A stretch of 64,000 nucleotides of DNA, taken from contig NC_090319.1 of NCBI RefSeq assembly GCF_040869045.1, forward strand, positions 357,757,739 through 357,821,738, read 5' to 3'. A program made the position numbers and the translations under genes. The notes under the pieces are model-generated. The model did no database searches, was not told the DNA's origin, and saw only the letters and a program-made list of their open reading frames with translations. Below are positions 1 through 10,367 of the stretch, piece by piece. Positions within the stretch are counted from its first letter, which is position 1. The number at the start of each line of letters is the position of its first letter. The DNA comes from Eurosta solidaginis. Taxonomy: Eukaryota; Arthropoda; Insecta; Diptera; Tephritidae.

Positions 1-479
1 TGCTATTTTGAACAAATAAATAAATATAAGAATTTTCACTTAGGAATTACTTAAATTACTAATTAAAGTTGCAATTGCCTTTTTGTAGGCCGCACTAAAA
101 AAATTTAAAATAAAATATGATACAAAAATTTTAAGGACTACCTTTATATAAATAGACCAAAAAATAGAAGGCAATTTTTCCTTTAATACAGACATCGTCT
201 TGTAGAATTTTGACTAAAAATCTTTAACAATAGCTCTTGTAAAAGAATTTTGGGATTTAAAATTATAAATGTAGAGTGTGTGTTTAAATTTTAAATAATC
301 AGTTAGTTAATCCCAAGTGCATGGTTTGCCTTAAATTGAAAGATTGCCTTAAATTAAAATTTTTTTATCATCTTTTTCTTTCATTTTAAATGAAATTTTT
401 TTCACTCTAAATGAAATTTTTATATGCCCTTTATAAAGATGAAATAGCATATTAAGTTTGTCGCGAGTTTTTAAACTGT
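1..479. other. AT-rich stretch without recognisable gene
   Basis: No open frame of note, no domain and no repeat that I can match elsewhere in the window. It is AT-rich with oligo-A and oligo-T runs. Confidence 0.5.
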
Positions 480-484
480 CAGTC

Positions 485-893
485 CTTAAAGGTGAACATA
501 GAGACCCACCAATCGGTATACCGATATGATAAAGATGATAATCTGAGTTGATTTAGCTATGTCCGTCTCTCTGTTTAAACGCAAACTAGGCTCTGAATTT
601 GTAAGGTATCTTAATGCGGTTTGGTCAGCGAGTATATTATGGGTCTCGATTAGGCATTTATCGGAGCCAACCGGATCGAAACACTAAAGCATATATCCCC
701 CTTTAAACCGATTTTTTAAAGAGGAGGCTTTTTCGTCATATCTTCCCCACTTTATTAGTTAGAAATTAACTATCACCTAACGTTTCGCTACGGACTCAAT
801 CAGTCTATGTGAGGTCCTCATGGACCGGCCAGTTCAACCTAACGCTTTCGTAGAGATCGTTTGTATGTACTCTAGCATGCATCCGATACAAGT
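485..893 (+). repeat. mini-me/Helentron-like repeat fragment, left part
   Basis: The stretch around 530-720 (gttgatttagctatgtccgt, then aacgcaaacta and a gaatttg...ggtatctta segment) is a diverged copy of 33640-33830, which sits in a better-preserved element. The (GTCY)n-type run is reduced to gtccgtctctctgt. The element is interrupted at 894 by the long-LTR gypsy insertion and seems to resume at 9072, ending near 9405 with acagtcccgt..ttacttgtt, the same end as the copy at 34967. The mini-me/HINE assignment is inference from layout. Confidence 0.55.
800..842 (+). repeat. 3'-end scrap of an RNase H-type LINE
   Basis: The bases cagtctatgtgaggtc, then tggaccggccagttcaacctaac, match the extreme 3' end of the LINE that ends at 31660 (cagtctatgtgaggtc, then gaccggacagctcaacata). 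Only the tail is present, as expected for a strongly 5'-truncated insertion or a relic. Confidence 0.55.
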
Positions 894-2280
894 TGTGACG
901 GACTAATTCCTGCTGAGGTATGCCCAGTCCGTCCAGGGTTCCTATATTTGGTGGGGGAACCTATTCCGATGAAAATAAATAGACAAAGGAGTTCTGAAAA
1001 CGTTATAAAGTTTATTTAAAAAAAAGGATCGATATCCCTAAGAGCTACTCCTATTCTTTGTCCCTGTCTAAATAAGAGTAGCTGAGGTAGAACCCCTCTG
1101 CTAGCTCTCCGTCAGTTGGAGTAGAAACCTCCTACTGAATATAAAATAATTCACGAAATGAAGTAGAAACCTTCAGGTCGTGTTGGTCAGTGGTAGAAGC
1201 CCACTGACTCGTATGCCTATCTCCTAGCTTCTGATCTTACAAGCTAATTTGCCGCCCTTTTATACGATTTTGTACGCCGGTGGACAGTTATTTCCTAAAA
1301 ACAATTCATTGTAATAATTCCTCAGTTATAAAATTATGTAGGACTGCACGCAGGCAGTCAGTAATTTTACAATAACAATTATAAAAGTTGGAAATCCAAA
1401 AATCGAATTCTAGTTTAACGCTACTTTCGCTGTATTCTATTGGTACATACATACGCTTAAATGCTAACATGCGATTTTCCTCTTTCCATTATCATACATA
1501 TGGTGGTACATCGGTATATATACATACATATATGTATATTTTCGATCATGTATGACGATCCGCTATCTCGGCATTTCATATCCCAATTTTAGGAAGCCCT
1601 AATATACATAGCGAACAATGTGCCAAATCTCGTACGTACGCTTGTTGTATGCCTGCCGTGTTTTCCAGTCTTTGCTTTACCTATCGAATTCGATCATTTG
1701 TGTTTATGCGTATGTTCGCTGTCACTTGGTTTTGATGGTGCGTTGGCCTCTTTTGATGCTTTCGGCTTCTGCTTGGGGCGTGCGTTGGTGTGTCGTAAGT
1801 ATGTAGAGAAAAGTCCCAATTAGTAGCAGCGCTTAGTTTGGCGACTTTTACTGCTGATCTTTGTTTATCCAAATTATTATGTATGTTGTATTTGTGTCTG
1901 AGTGCATTGGATGCGCCAAGGGTTGGTTGACCGGCATAATTTTATGTTTTTATGCATTTCCATTTTCCTTCCAAATGTTTTAGTGTATGTTAGGGTGACC
2001 TATATTTGAAACTTATGTGGGCGAAAAATGTAAATATTGTGCTTGCGTGCAAAAGTGCGCAAGTCTGGTTTATCCTTCAATTTAGTAAATAATAATTCAA
2101 TATGCGACCGCATGTATTTGTTTTGACGTGTAATTCATAAAGGTATAATTCATGTCATAAAAATGTATAAATGTTAAATTCAGAGTTAAATTCAATTCTT
2201 GTATAACATGTATGTAAGAAAAAATGAAAAATAGGTATATGTTGTGAGGGTACAAAACCCTCGGTTTTGGGGTCCTCACA
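894..2280 (-). repeat. 3' LTR of the long-LTR gypsy element
   Basis: 1387 bp, one mismatch to 7685-9071. In element sense it starts TGTGAGGACC and ends CCGTCACA. The outer 38 bases (2243-2280) form a hairpin of two 7-bp stems. Short open frames inside (1618-1872) occur identically in both LTRs and show no coding signature. Confidence 0.95.
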
Positions 2281-2292
2281 CTCCCCCCTCAC
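2281..2292 (-). promoter_or_regulatory. Polypurine tract of the long-LTR gypsy element
   Basis: On the minus strand gtgaggggggag abuts the 3' LTR directly. A purine run in this position is the standard plus-strand DNA primer of LTR retrotransposons. Confidence 0.8.
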
Positions 2293-2714
2293 CTACCGCA
2301 GCGAAGCTTACGGTCACCGTGCCGGTGCGTGTGATCCGTACTCGGAAGAGTGTTCGCTCATACTGCCTTCGTCGTCGCTGTCGTCATGGTTGTTGTTGTC
2401 GTTGAGGCTGCCGTTGACCTTACTGTCCATACGGCTTAATATTTCGCTGTCGTCGTTGTGTTTGTTGAGGCTGCCGTTGACCTCGCTGGCCATACGGCTT
2501 AATACTTCGCTGTCGTTGTTCGTTGTTGGCGTTTTGCTTCCCTTCCCATCGGCGGTGTGTGACTCCAGTCTATACTGTAAATAAGAAACTGGTGGATTTT
2601 CCTTAGGGTGCTCTCACCGTATATGGTGGATTTAAAAAAAATGTGGTATATCATGAGCCTAGTTACAGGGTATATTTATGTGATTATGTAATTGTGGGTA
2701 GAGTTTACCGCGCT

Positions 2715-4223
2715 TCAGTGGTTGATCCGAAGTTCGGGTACTTCTTGAAATGAAATTTCTTCGTGTATGATTTGATACTGTTGCGGTTGGGCGTGTACGT
2801 TACTACCGATTTGATTCGAGTTGCAGTAGAATCTCACGTAATAATCCGTTATTCCGGAGTTGTCTCTGGGTGTGTGTTCATTTAGGGCTGCTATAGCAAA
2901 CTGTCTTCCTAGGTGTAATCTTGCTACAGGTATCGGTCCTTTGGCGATCTGTACTTGGGTTCCTCGAGTGACCTGTACCTGATTTTCTGGAAATGTTCGT
3001 GCCTGATTCTCCGTATTGTTTTGCACTTGAGCGTCTTTATATACTATCAGTTGTTGGCTCGGACTTTGGTCCTCTTCGTGTTGTCTCTCGGTCTCTTCGC
3101 TGACTCGTGTGAGCGTACCACAGATGGCTACCTCGCTGTTCTCTCTCTGTTGTTGTACCTCGGGGATATTGTTTGTTGTTCGATTGGACGATGTTGACGG
3201 GATTTGGTCTTCACTAGCGCTCTTCTGTTCATGCCTTTGCTTTCTGGATTCATTGTTGTCGGCGGCGTCGGTTGCGTGGTATGCTTTCAGCTCACTTAAG
3301 TGGGCTGTCCTCCTCCTTCCTCTGAAAACTTTGTCTAGCTCTACGATCACTGGTGATACAAAGTTCGTTACCCGATGGGGTCCACTGTACCTGGGCGCTA
3401 GTTTGGCTGCAAAGTTATCCACCGCTTTTGACAGCTGATGCTCCTTTACCAGCACTAGGTCGCCTATAGCCGGTCGCCATTGCCTTCTTCTTAAATTATA
3501 ATGCTTTGCTTGCTCCGCTGATGCTCGCTCTTGCTTCCGTCGTACCATCTCGAATATCTCCTTCATCTTCATTGATTTCTCGGCTGGATTAGCTACTCTC
3601 TCACCTGTACCGAATGTATGCTCGTCGTAAAGGCTATTGGGAATCCTTGGTTCTCTGCCTTGTACTACATATGCTGGACTATACCCTGTCGATTCGCATA
3701 CGCTTGTGTTTAATGCGAGTGTTATCTCTGGTATAAGCTCGTCCCATGTTCTCTGCTCTATCCCTGAAAACTGTGCTATCATCCTCTTGATGTTGCGGTT
3801 CGCTCTTTCTGTCGGATTCTCCTGCGGTGTGTATGGTGCTGTCAGCTGGTGTTTTACGCCCAGCTCCTCCAAATACTTCTTAAAACGTTTGCTCACGAAC
3901 TGCGCTCCGTTGTCTGTGATTAATACCTTTGGAATGCCAAATCGTGCCAAAATTCTCTCTCTAAATCCTCGTACTACGCTTTCTGTTGTTGCTTTTCTAA
4001 TTGCCATTATCTCCACCCATTTTGAAAATCTGTCAACGAAAACTAATGCCATTGTATTACCATGTTTTGAGCGTGGCATTGGACCAACAAAGTCTGCACA
4101 CACTGTTGCCCACGGTTCTTCTGGAATTTTAGTTAACATCTTACCCGCGGCCTGTTGTTGACTAGGTTTGTATACCTGACATCCATGACATTGTTGTACG
4201 TACTTCCTTACGTCTCTGAACAT
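2715..4223 (-). pseudogene. Integrase part of gypsy pol, downstream of a TGA
   Basis: Open frame of 502 residues, in the same frame as the upstream PR-RT-RNase H frame but separated from it by TGA at 4268-4266. It opens inside the zinc-binding HHCC domain: Cys12 and Cys15 are here, while the two histidines lie before the stop. The catalytic core shows Asp44, Asp104 and Glu139, a D,D(35)E pattern. A GPY/F-like C-terminal module follows (around residues 255-310: GDLVLVKE, then YSGPHRV and HLSELKAY). The last ~190 residues are polar and Gln/Asn/Glu-rich with no domain that I recognise, and no chromodomain is evident. If translated from the first Met it would lack half the zinc finger, so I treat it as part of a broken pol. 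The sense codon was probably CGA, a C-to-T change. Confidence 0.9.
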
Positions 4224-4265
4224 TCCGGGCCAGTAATATCGTGTCGTCGCTCGTGCAATAGATTT

Positions 4266-6386
4266 TCAAACGCCCATGTGTCCTGCGCTTGGTGTGTCAT
4301 GAATTTCCGCCAGCACTCTGCGTCTCTGTGGGGTCGGTACACATAGCTTCCAGGGTACTGCGTCTTCACCATCAACTTCACTCTCTATTCTCCTGTAGAG
4401 CTTTCCGTCCTCGATCACATAGTCTGGGAATTTCTCCGGAGCCTTTCTTACCACTGTAATCTTCGCTTTTAGCCACTTGCACTCGTCTTTGCCTTGCTCT
4501 ACTGTCAACGTAGTTAGTTGCTCGTCCATCGGCTGTCTCGAAAGTGCATCTGCCACGACGTTTAGCTTTCCTTTCCGGTACTGTACGTCGAATGAGTATT
4601 GTTGTAGTTCTAGTGCCCATCTAGCAATCCGTCCCGTCGGACTGTCTATTGCGTTTAACCATTTTAGAGCTAGGTGGTCTGTGATTACCGTGAACGTGTA
4701 TCCCTCTAGGTAGGGTCTCATCTTCCTTATCGCCCACACTATTGCCAAACATTCTTTCTCTGTCGGGGAATAATTTGTTTCTGCCTTATTAAGTCGGCGA
4801 CTCGCATAAGCAATCGCTCGTTCTTCGCTGTCTGGTCCTTGGGTGAGCACTGCTCCGAGGCCAAAATCGCTTGCATCCGTCTGTAGGCAAAACTTCTTCG
4901 AAAAATCTGGGCAAGCTAGTACAGGTGCTTGGGTGAGTGCGGCTTTTAATGCTTCGAATGCCGACTGCTGCTCTTGCGACCACTTCCACTTCCTTCCTTT
5001 CTTTAGCATTGACGTCAACGGGTGTGAAACTTGTGAAAAGTCTGAGACGAATCTCCTGTACCACGATACCACTCCTAGGAATCTTCGTAGTTCGCGTAAA
5101 TTGTTTGGCGGTGTCAACTCTTTGATGGCTGCTATCTTGTCCGGGTCCGTGTGAATGCCTTCCTCGCTAACGACATGACCTAGATACTTTAAACGTTTCT
5201 TAAAAAACTCACATTTTTCCGGGTTTATCTTAAGGTTTGCTCTTCGCAGCCGTTGAAATACTTCCGCCAGGTGTATTATGTGTTCTTCCAATGTTTTGCT
5301 CGTAATGATGATGTCATCTAGATATGCGAATGCGTAAGGTTCCAACTCTGGTCCTATAACGTGATCGAGTGCCCTCTGGAAAGTTGCTGGGGCTGAGTGC
5401 AGACCGAACGGCATTACTTTCCATTGATATAGCCCACGTCCGGGTGCCGTGAATGCGGTGTATTGTTTGCTGTTTTCTTCCATGGGGATTTGCCAATATC
5501 CGTTTTTTAAATCGAGGCTACTGATAAACCGAGCACTTCTCAATCTATCCAGGATGTGTTGGATACGGGGTAACGGGTATGCGTCTGGTACTGACCTTGC
5601 GTTTAGTTGGCGGTAATCTACGCACAGTCTCCACTTACCATTTTTCTTCCTTGCCAGGACTATTGGTGCGCTGTGCGGGCTTCTAGAAGGTTCGATGCAA
5701 CCTTTATCGATAAGCTCATCGATTTCCTTATTAATAATCTCTTGCATCTTGGGATTCTTCGGGTAATACCTTTGTTTTATGGGACGATCGTCTCTCATCA
5801 CTATCTTGTGCGTGGCCACGTTGGATACACCTGACATCTCCTGGAACATCTGTAATTCTTTGTTGAGAAATTTACTCACCGACTCGTCTGTGTTTGCAAC
5901 TTTTAGGCTGTTATCTTTGTGACTACTTTCATTTCTACTTTCGACCATTGTTGTACAAGTGACCGCATCCTCCTCCTGATTGTTTGTGTTCAAGGTTAGC
6001 GTTTGTTCTCCGCATCTCATCTCCATGTTCACCTTCGCTAGGTAATCCGTTCCAAGCACCACTTCGTCGACTAGTCCTGGTAGGATTAGCATTTCATTTC
6101 GCAGCACTTGGTTACTCATTCTCACTTCTACATCTACCGCTTCTATGATCGTCTTAGGTTTGCCATCTCCCAGTATCACTCGTGTTTCTATCGCCTTTAA
6201 TATACCTGTCTTCAGCCTTCTTGCCAATGTTCCACTCATAAAGCTTCGCGTCGCCCCTGTGTCGATTGCTGCTACTACCTCTTCGCCATTCACCGTAATA
6301 TTCGCCAAGATCCGGCCCTTTGTATGTCTTAACGTGTTTAGTTTTCCCGAGGTTGCGTTTGGGGAGACCCCACTCCTCGGTGCCAA
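4266..6386 (-). CDS. Gypsy pol: protease, reverse transcriptase, RNase H, start of integrase
   Basis: 706-residue frame. The aspartic protease has its DTG at residues 42-44. Reverse transcriptase spans roughly 180-450, with LDLKNGYWQ, MPFGL and the catalytic YLDD at 355-358. RNase H follows (about 495-620) with Asp504 in TDAS, Glu545, Asp570 in ITDH and Asp613 in ADALSR. The frame then enters the integrase zinc finger (His696, His703) and stops at TGA 4268-4266. Pol overlaps gag by 49 nt and lies in the -1 frame relative to it, the usual Ty3/gypsy arrangement; a GGGAAAAC run at 6348-6341, just before the gag stop, is a possible slip site. The Met used here may not be the real start, since Pol normally arises by frameshifting from Gag. 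Everything up to the stop looks intact. Confidence 0.92.
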   Translation of the reverse strand: MAPRSGVSPNATSGKLNTLRHTKGRILANITVNGEEVVAAIDTGATRSFMSGTLARRLKTGILKAIETRVILGDGKPKTIIEAVDVEVRMSNQVLRNEMLILPGLVDEVVLGTDYLAKVNMEMRCGEQTLTLNTNNQEEDAVTCTTMVESRNESSHKDNSLKVANTDESVSKFLNKELQMFQEMSGVSNVATHKIVMRDDRPIKQRYYPKNPKMQEIINKEIDELIDKGCIEPSRSPHSAPIVLARKKNGKWRLCVDYRQLNARSVPDAYPLPRIQHILDRLRSARFISSLDLKNGYWQIPMEENSKQYTAFTAPGRGLYQWKVMPFGLHSAPATFQRALDHVIGPELEPYAFAYLDDIIITSKTLEEHIIHLAEVFQRLRRANLKINPEKCEFFKKRLKYLGHVVSEEGIHTDPDKIAAIKELTPPNNLRELRRFLGVVSWYRRFVSDFSQVSHPLTSMLKKGRKWKWSQEQQSAFEALKAALTQAPVLACPDFSKKFCLQTDASDFGLGAVLTQGPDSEERAIAYASRRLNKAETNYSPTEKECLAIVWAIRKMRPYLEGYTFTVITDHLALKWLNAIDSPTGRIARWALELQQYSFDVQYRKGKLNVVADALSRQPMDEQLTTLTVEQGKDECKWLKAKITVVRKAPEKFPDYVIEDGKLYRRIESEVDGEDAVPWKLCVPTPQRRRVLAEIHDTPSAGHMGV

Positions 6387-7510
6387 TGGGGTCTCTGGCC
6401 GTTTCCCTGCGTTCGTCTACAACAATTTCGTGTGAGTGTGCCTACTTTTCCGCATGTCCAGCAGAATTCGATGCGAGCGCTACGGCAACCGTATGCGACA
6501 TGGCCGCCTCCTCCGCATCGTCTGCACGCCGTGTTTGTATCGATGTATCTTGGTGCCGGGTCTGATTTCTGGGATGGTTGTTTCTCTGTCTGCTGTTCCC
6601 GCTCCTCCGCCTGTATATATTGGTAACGTTCTTCTGGGCGCCTTGGTACAAATGGTATTGCCGTTGGTGGCATCGGATCTCTATCAGGGGTAATATTTTC
6701 ATAATCTTCTACCAAACTTACCAATTCTTCCAGGCTGCTGATCTCGCCTCTTTTAACATACAGCTGGATTTCTCTGCAGGAGTTCCTGTATATGCGGTTT
6801 AGCTTTTTGTCTTCGGTGTAGTTGGCATGTCGCATCAGCCCTTGTAGTGCTAGCACATAATCCTTGAACTTCTCTCCTGGTCTTTGCATGCGTGCCCGTA
6901 TCTCGTCGTCCAACTGTTCAAAATATCTGGAGCTGAGGAAAAATTTTAGGAAATCTTTCTTGAATGAGTCCCACTCTTTCCAACTCCGGTTGTTATTTCG
7001 GTACCAAACCAACGCTTTGTCTTTGAGTAGCTCCGGCAATGCTCGTGGTATCGAGTTGACGTTTATTTCGTATCCTTCTGCCAGTTCTTCCACGCGTTCT
7101 ATGAACCCTAGAGGATCCTTGCCCCCGTCGTATTTCAAACCCCATTTTCTTACCCGGTCCATAGTGGTTGCGTATGTGCCTGGCTGTTGCATCGTATATC
7201 GTGGTAGTTGTGGGACCTCGTGTTGGATGGGTGCGCCGGTTGTATTCTCGTCATCCGTTCTCGTAGCGCTTGGAGATGTCGAACGACTACTTGCCTGTGG
7301 TTTGTTTAGATTAGATGTCGTCCTTGCATGTTGTAGAGCTAGTTCTGTAAGCCGATCACGCCATTTCTCGTTGTCCTTTTCTGCCTGTACGAACGCCGCC
7401 AATCCCTTTCTTAGTTCGTCTACCGTTCCCGTATCATCCAGCTCGAACTCCGAGTGGTAACTTACCAGCTCCTCTCGGGTCAGATAATATACCCATGATA
7501 CCTTTACCAT
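6338..7510 (-). CDS. Gypsy gag polyprotein
   Basis: 390-residue frame starting 175 bp inside the 5' LTR. The N-terminus (about 1-45, with LTREELVSYHSEF) resembles a short helical SAP-like module. A charged linker follows, then a retrotransposon capsid region (about 155-260: ALVWYRNN, WKEWDSFKKDFLKFF, MRHANY). Two CCHC zinc knuckles come at the end. The first (329-342) is canonical C-X2-C-X4-H-X4-C. The second (350-363) keeps all three cysteines but has Thr at the histidine position. Gag would form the particle shell and bind element RNA. The frame is uninterrupted, and the ATG at 7510 is the first in frame with the capsid. Gag ends at TAA 6340-6338 inside the pol overlap. Confidence 0.9.
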   Translation of the reverse strand: MVKVSWVYYLTREELVSYHSEFELDDTGTVDELRKGLAAFVQAEKDNEKWRDRLTELALQHARTTSNLNKPQASSRSTSPSATRTDDENTTGAPIQHEVPQLPRYTMQQPGTYATTMDRVRKWGLKYDGGKDPLGFIERVEELAEGYEINVNSIPRALPELLKDKALVWYRNNNRSWKEWDSFKKDFLKFFLSSRYFEQLDDEIRARMQRPGEKFKDYVLALQGLMRHANYTEDKKLNRIYRNSCREIQLYVKRGEISSLEELVSLVEDYENITPDRDPMPPTAIPFVPRRPEERYQYIQAEEREQQTEKQPSQKSDPAPRYIDTNTACRRCGGGGHVAYGCRSARIEFCWTCGKVGTLTRNCCRRTQGNGQRPHWHRGVGSPQTQPREN

Positions 7511-7668
7511 TTTCTTATTTGCGTATCCTTTCCTTGTTAGTTTGTGTGCTTAGTCTTCGTTGTTTTGCTTCCGTATATCCTTGTTACCTTCCTTTATGTA
7601 AAGCCTTGATGATTTCCTTGATTTTATTTAAGTCTTCTTGGGTGCCATATGTGTTTTTATTTATAATC

Positions 7669-7682
7669 CTGCTCGGGCGCCA
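7669..7682 (-). promoter_or_regulatory. Primer binding site, lysine tRNA type
   Basis: Two bases after the 5' LTR the minus strand reads TGGCGCCCGAGCAG. It complements the 3' end of an insect tRNA-Lys(UUU) as I remember it at 13 of 14 positions, including the CCA tail. A near copy of the LTR/PBS junction lies 35 bp further into the element (7640-7653). Confidence 0.75.
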
Positions 7683-7684
7683 TA

Positions 7685-9071
7685 TGTGACGGACTAATTC
7701 CTGCTGAGGTATGCCCAGTCCGTCCAGGGTTCCTATATTTGGTGGGGGAACCTATTCCGATGAAAATAAATAGACAAAGGAGTTCTGAAAACGTTATAAA
7801 GTTTATTTAAAAAAAAGGATCGATATCCCTAAGAGCTACTCCTATTCTTTGTCCCTGTCTAAATAAGAGTAGCTGAGGTAGAACCCCTCTGCTAGCTCTC
7901 CGTCAGTTGGAGTAGAAACCTCCTACTGAATATAAAATAATTCACGAAATGAAGTAGAAACCTTCAGGTCGTGTTGGTCAGTGGTAGAAGCCCACTGACT
8001 CGTATGCCTATCTCCTAGCTTCTGATCTTACAAGCTAATTTGCCGCCCTTTTATACGATTTTGTACGCCGGTGGACAGTTATTTCCTAAAAACAATTCAT
8101 TGTAATAATTCCTCAGTTATAAAATTATGTAGGACTGCACGCAGGCAGTCAGTAATTTTACAATAACAATTATAAAAGTTGGAAATCCAAAAATCGAATT
8201 CTAGTTTAGCGCTACTTTCGCTGTATTCTATTGGTACATACATACGCTTAAATGCTAACATGCGATTTTCCTCTTTCCATTATCATACATATGGTGGTAC
8301 ATCGGTATATATACATACATATATGTATATTTTCGATCATGTATGACGATCCGCTATCTCGGCATTTCATATCCCAATTTTAGGAAGCCCTAATATACAT
8401 AGCGAACAATGTGCCAAATCTCGTACGTACGCTTGTTGTATGCCTGCCGTGTTTTCCAGTCTTTGCTTTACCTATCGAATTCGATCATTTGTGTTTATGC
8501 GTATGTTCGCTGTCACTTGGTTTTGATGGTGCGTTGGCCTCTTTTGATGCTTTCGGCTTCTGCTTGGGGCGTGCGTTGGTGTGTCGTAAGTATGTAGAGA
8601 AAAGTCCCAATTAGTAGCAGCGCTTAGTTTGGCGACTTTTACTGCTGATCTTTGTTTATCCAAATTATTATGTATGTTGTATTTGTGTCTGAGTGCATTG
8701 GATGCGCCAAGGGTTGGTTGACCGGCATAATTTTATGTTTTTATGCATTTCCATTTTCCTTCCAAATGTTTTAGTGTATGTTAGGGTGACCTATATTTGA
8801 AACTTATGTGGGCGAAAAATGTAAATATTGTGCTTGCGTGCAAAAGTGCGCAAGTCTGGTTTATCCTTCAATTTAGTAAATAATAATTCAATATGCGACC
8901 GCATGTATTTGTTTTGACGTGTAATTCATAAAGGTATAATTCATGTCATAAAAATGTATAAATGTTAAATTCAGAGTTAAATTCAATTCTTGTATAACAT
9001 GTATGTAAGAAAAAATGAAAAATAGGTATATGTTGTGAGGGTACAAAACCCTCGGTTTTGGGGTCCTCACA
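7685..9071 (-). repeat. 5' LTR of the long-LTR gypsy element
   Basis: 1387 bp, identical to 894-2280 except at 8209 (g for a). It would hold the promoter for gag-pol on the minus strand; I could not single out a convincing TATA box. It is followed by the target duplication aagt at 9072-9075. Confidence 0.95.
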
Positions 9072-9405
9072 AAGTCATTGTTCAGATTAGAAGCTTCTCT
9101 TAATTTCTGCCATATTTTAACAGCTGGAAGCTTCAAATTTCACCAATCTCTTACAAAATGGCACATACTGTTGTCTGAAAAAATTTTAGAAATCTGTCGT
9201 ATATATACATACATAGCCTATATCCCATACAGGCTATTGTACACCCAAGAAATTCACAGTCATAGCCTTCTCATGCAGAGAACAAGAAATATAAAATTTT
9301 GTGTGAGGATTACCGATCTATTATTTATTTGATATTTAAGGAAAATGTCGCGCTTATATTACACATCTTATACAGCCGATTACAGTCCCGTCTTTACTTG
9401 TTTCA
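9072..9405 (+). repeat. Right part of the interrupted Helentron-like repeat
   Basis: Sequence on the far side of the gypsy insertion. It ends with acagtcccgt..ttacttgttt, the same end seen at 34948-34967. The middle is too diverged for me to align. Confidence 0.45.
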
Positions 9406-9499
9406 TTTTGCATGCAACTTTTTTCATTTCTACTGAAATTATTCTCTGGATCGTACATAATCTTTCAGATCTCTACTAAAACAGTTTGCAGCATATATA

Positions 9500-9850
9500 A
9501 TTGGGACCAGTTTCGATTGAGAACGCCACGTGTATCCAATGGGATTCAACGGGTTGTGTAGCGCAATCCTCTCAAGGGATTGCCAGCGCAAAATATATAG
9601 ATTTCCCAACACAACTGTCAATCTCATCTACCCGCGGCGAATCCTGCGTCATTAATAGAAGAGGCTCTCGCGACCCCAAGCTCCTCATGGAACTAGATGG
9701 CCTTGAAGGTTTAATGTGATCATATAAATCGTTCCAGAGATGTTCGGTCTAGTACCTTAATGGTGCTTTGTTTCCGGAGCGTACCAGATCTATATTCGGC
9801 AAAGGACCATCAACATCGATAACACTCCCCAAAGCCTTATTATGTTTAGT
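9500..9850 (+). repeat. Interspersed repeat R-CAA, copy 1
   Basis: Shares long matches with 33010-33335, including gcgcaa..cct.tcaagg.attgccagcgcaa, gctcctcatgga, ctagtaccttaat and ccatcaacatcgata. Neither copy has an open frame or a tRNA-like head. The other copy ends in cgctacaaca, so I suspect a LINE 3' end with a (CAA)n tail, but the autonomous partner is not in this window. Confidence 0.7.
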
Positions 9851-10028
9851 TGGCGAAATCGTATTTTGGCGAATTTTTTCTCATCATACCGTAAAATTTG
9901 CGATAAAAATGATATGCTTGGGAGCATAAAATATTCCAGAACTGGTTCCTCTACAAAATGTAAAAGCTTTATGAAATTCTAAATCGACATTTAACTTGAT
10001 CTGATTATCTAGCTGCATATTCTAGCAT

Positions 10029-10367
10029 TCTGGCGGCCACCGTGGTGTGATGGTAGCGTGCTCCGCCTATCACACCGTATGCCCTGGGTTCAACTCCCGG
10101 GCAAAGCAACATCAAAATTTTAGAAATAAGATTTTTCAATTAGAAGAAAATTTTTCTAAGCGGGGTCGCCCCTCGGCAGTGTCTGGCAAGCGCTCCGATT
10201 GTATTTCTGCCATGAAAAGCTCTCAGTGAAAACTCATCTGCCTTGCAGATGCCGTTCGGAGTCGGCATAAAAAACATGTAGGTCCCGTCCGGCCAATTTG
10301 TAGGGAAAAATCAAGAGGAGCACGACGCAAATTGGAAGAGAAGCTCGGCCTTACATTTATTTTTTTT
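10029..10367 (+). mobile_element. tRNA-derived SINE (SINE-A), full copy
   Basis: 339-bp element flanked by a perfect 12-bp target duplication, atattctagcat, at 10017-10028 and 10368-10379. The head is tRNA-like: gtggtgtgatggtagcgtgc around the A box and a B box ggttcaactcc at 10087-10097. The body carries ctgccatga and gatgccgttcgg, and the tail region (ccaatttgtaggga, gagcacgacgcaaattgg) recurs in other copies. It ends in a T-rich run. The body recurs at 30381/31671, 45201 (minus), 29205 (minus) and 20975 (3' end only). Pol III transcription is expected from the boxes. Confidence 0.88.

Larger units (their letters stand above)
894..9071 (-). mobile_element. Young Ty3/gypsy LTR retrotransposon (long-LTR element)
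   Basis: Complete 8178-bp element read on the minus strand, bounded by two 1387-bp LTRs that differ at one base that I can find (a at 1418, g at 8209). The LTRs start TG and end CA. A 4-bp target duplication aagt lies at 890-893 and 9072-9075. In element order it has 5' LTR (7685-9071), PBS, gag (7510-6338), pol (from 6386), PPT and 3' LTR (2280-894). There is no env: only about 430 bp of non-coding DNA separates pol from the 3' LTR. The near-identical LTRs mean a very recent insertion. A TGA at 4268-4266 splits the integrase, so this copy cannot make full Pol without readthrough. The long LTR, lysine-tRNA-type PBS and 4-bp duplication recall the Osvaldo/Ulysses group; that assignment is inference. 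Confidence 0.95.

Noticed and set aside
2281..2714. A possible env gene downstream of gypsy pol
   Set aside because: Only about 430 bp with no minus-strand frame of useful length; no signal peptide or membrane segment.
2955..4346. Plus-strand open frames of up to 174 codons
   Set aside because: They lie antisense to the gypsy integrase and mirror its codon structure; no independent domain.
10039..10105. A genuine tRNA gene at the A/B-box region
   Set aside because: No closing acceptor stem, followed by a repeated body with target duplications; it is a SINE head.
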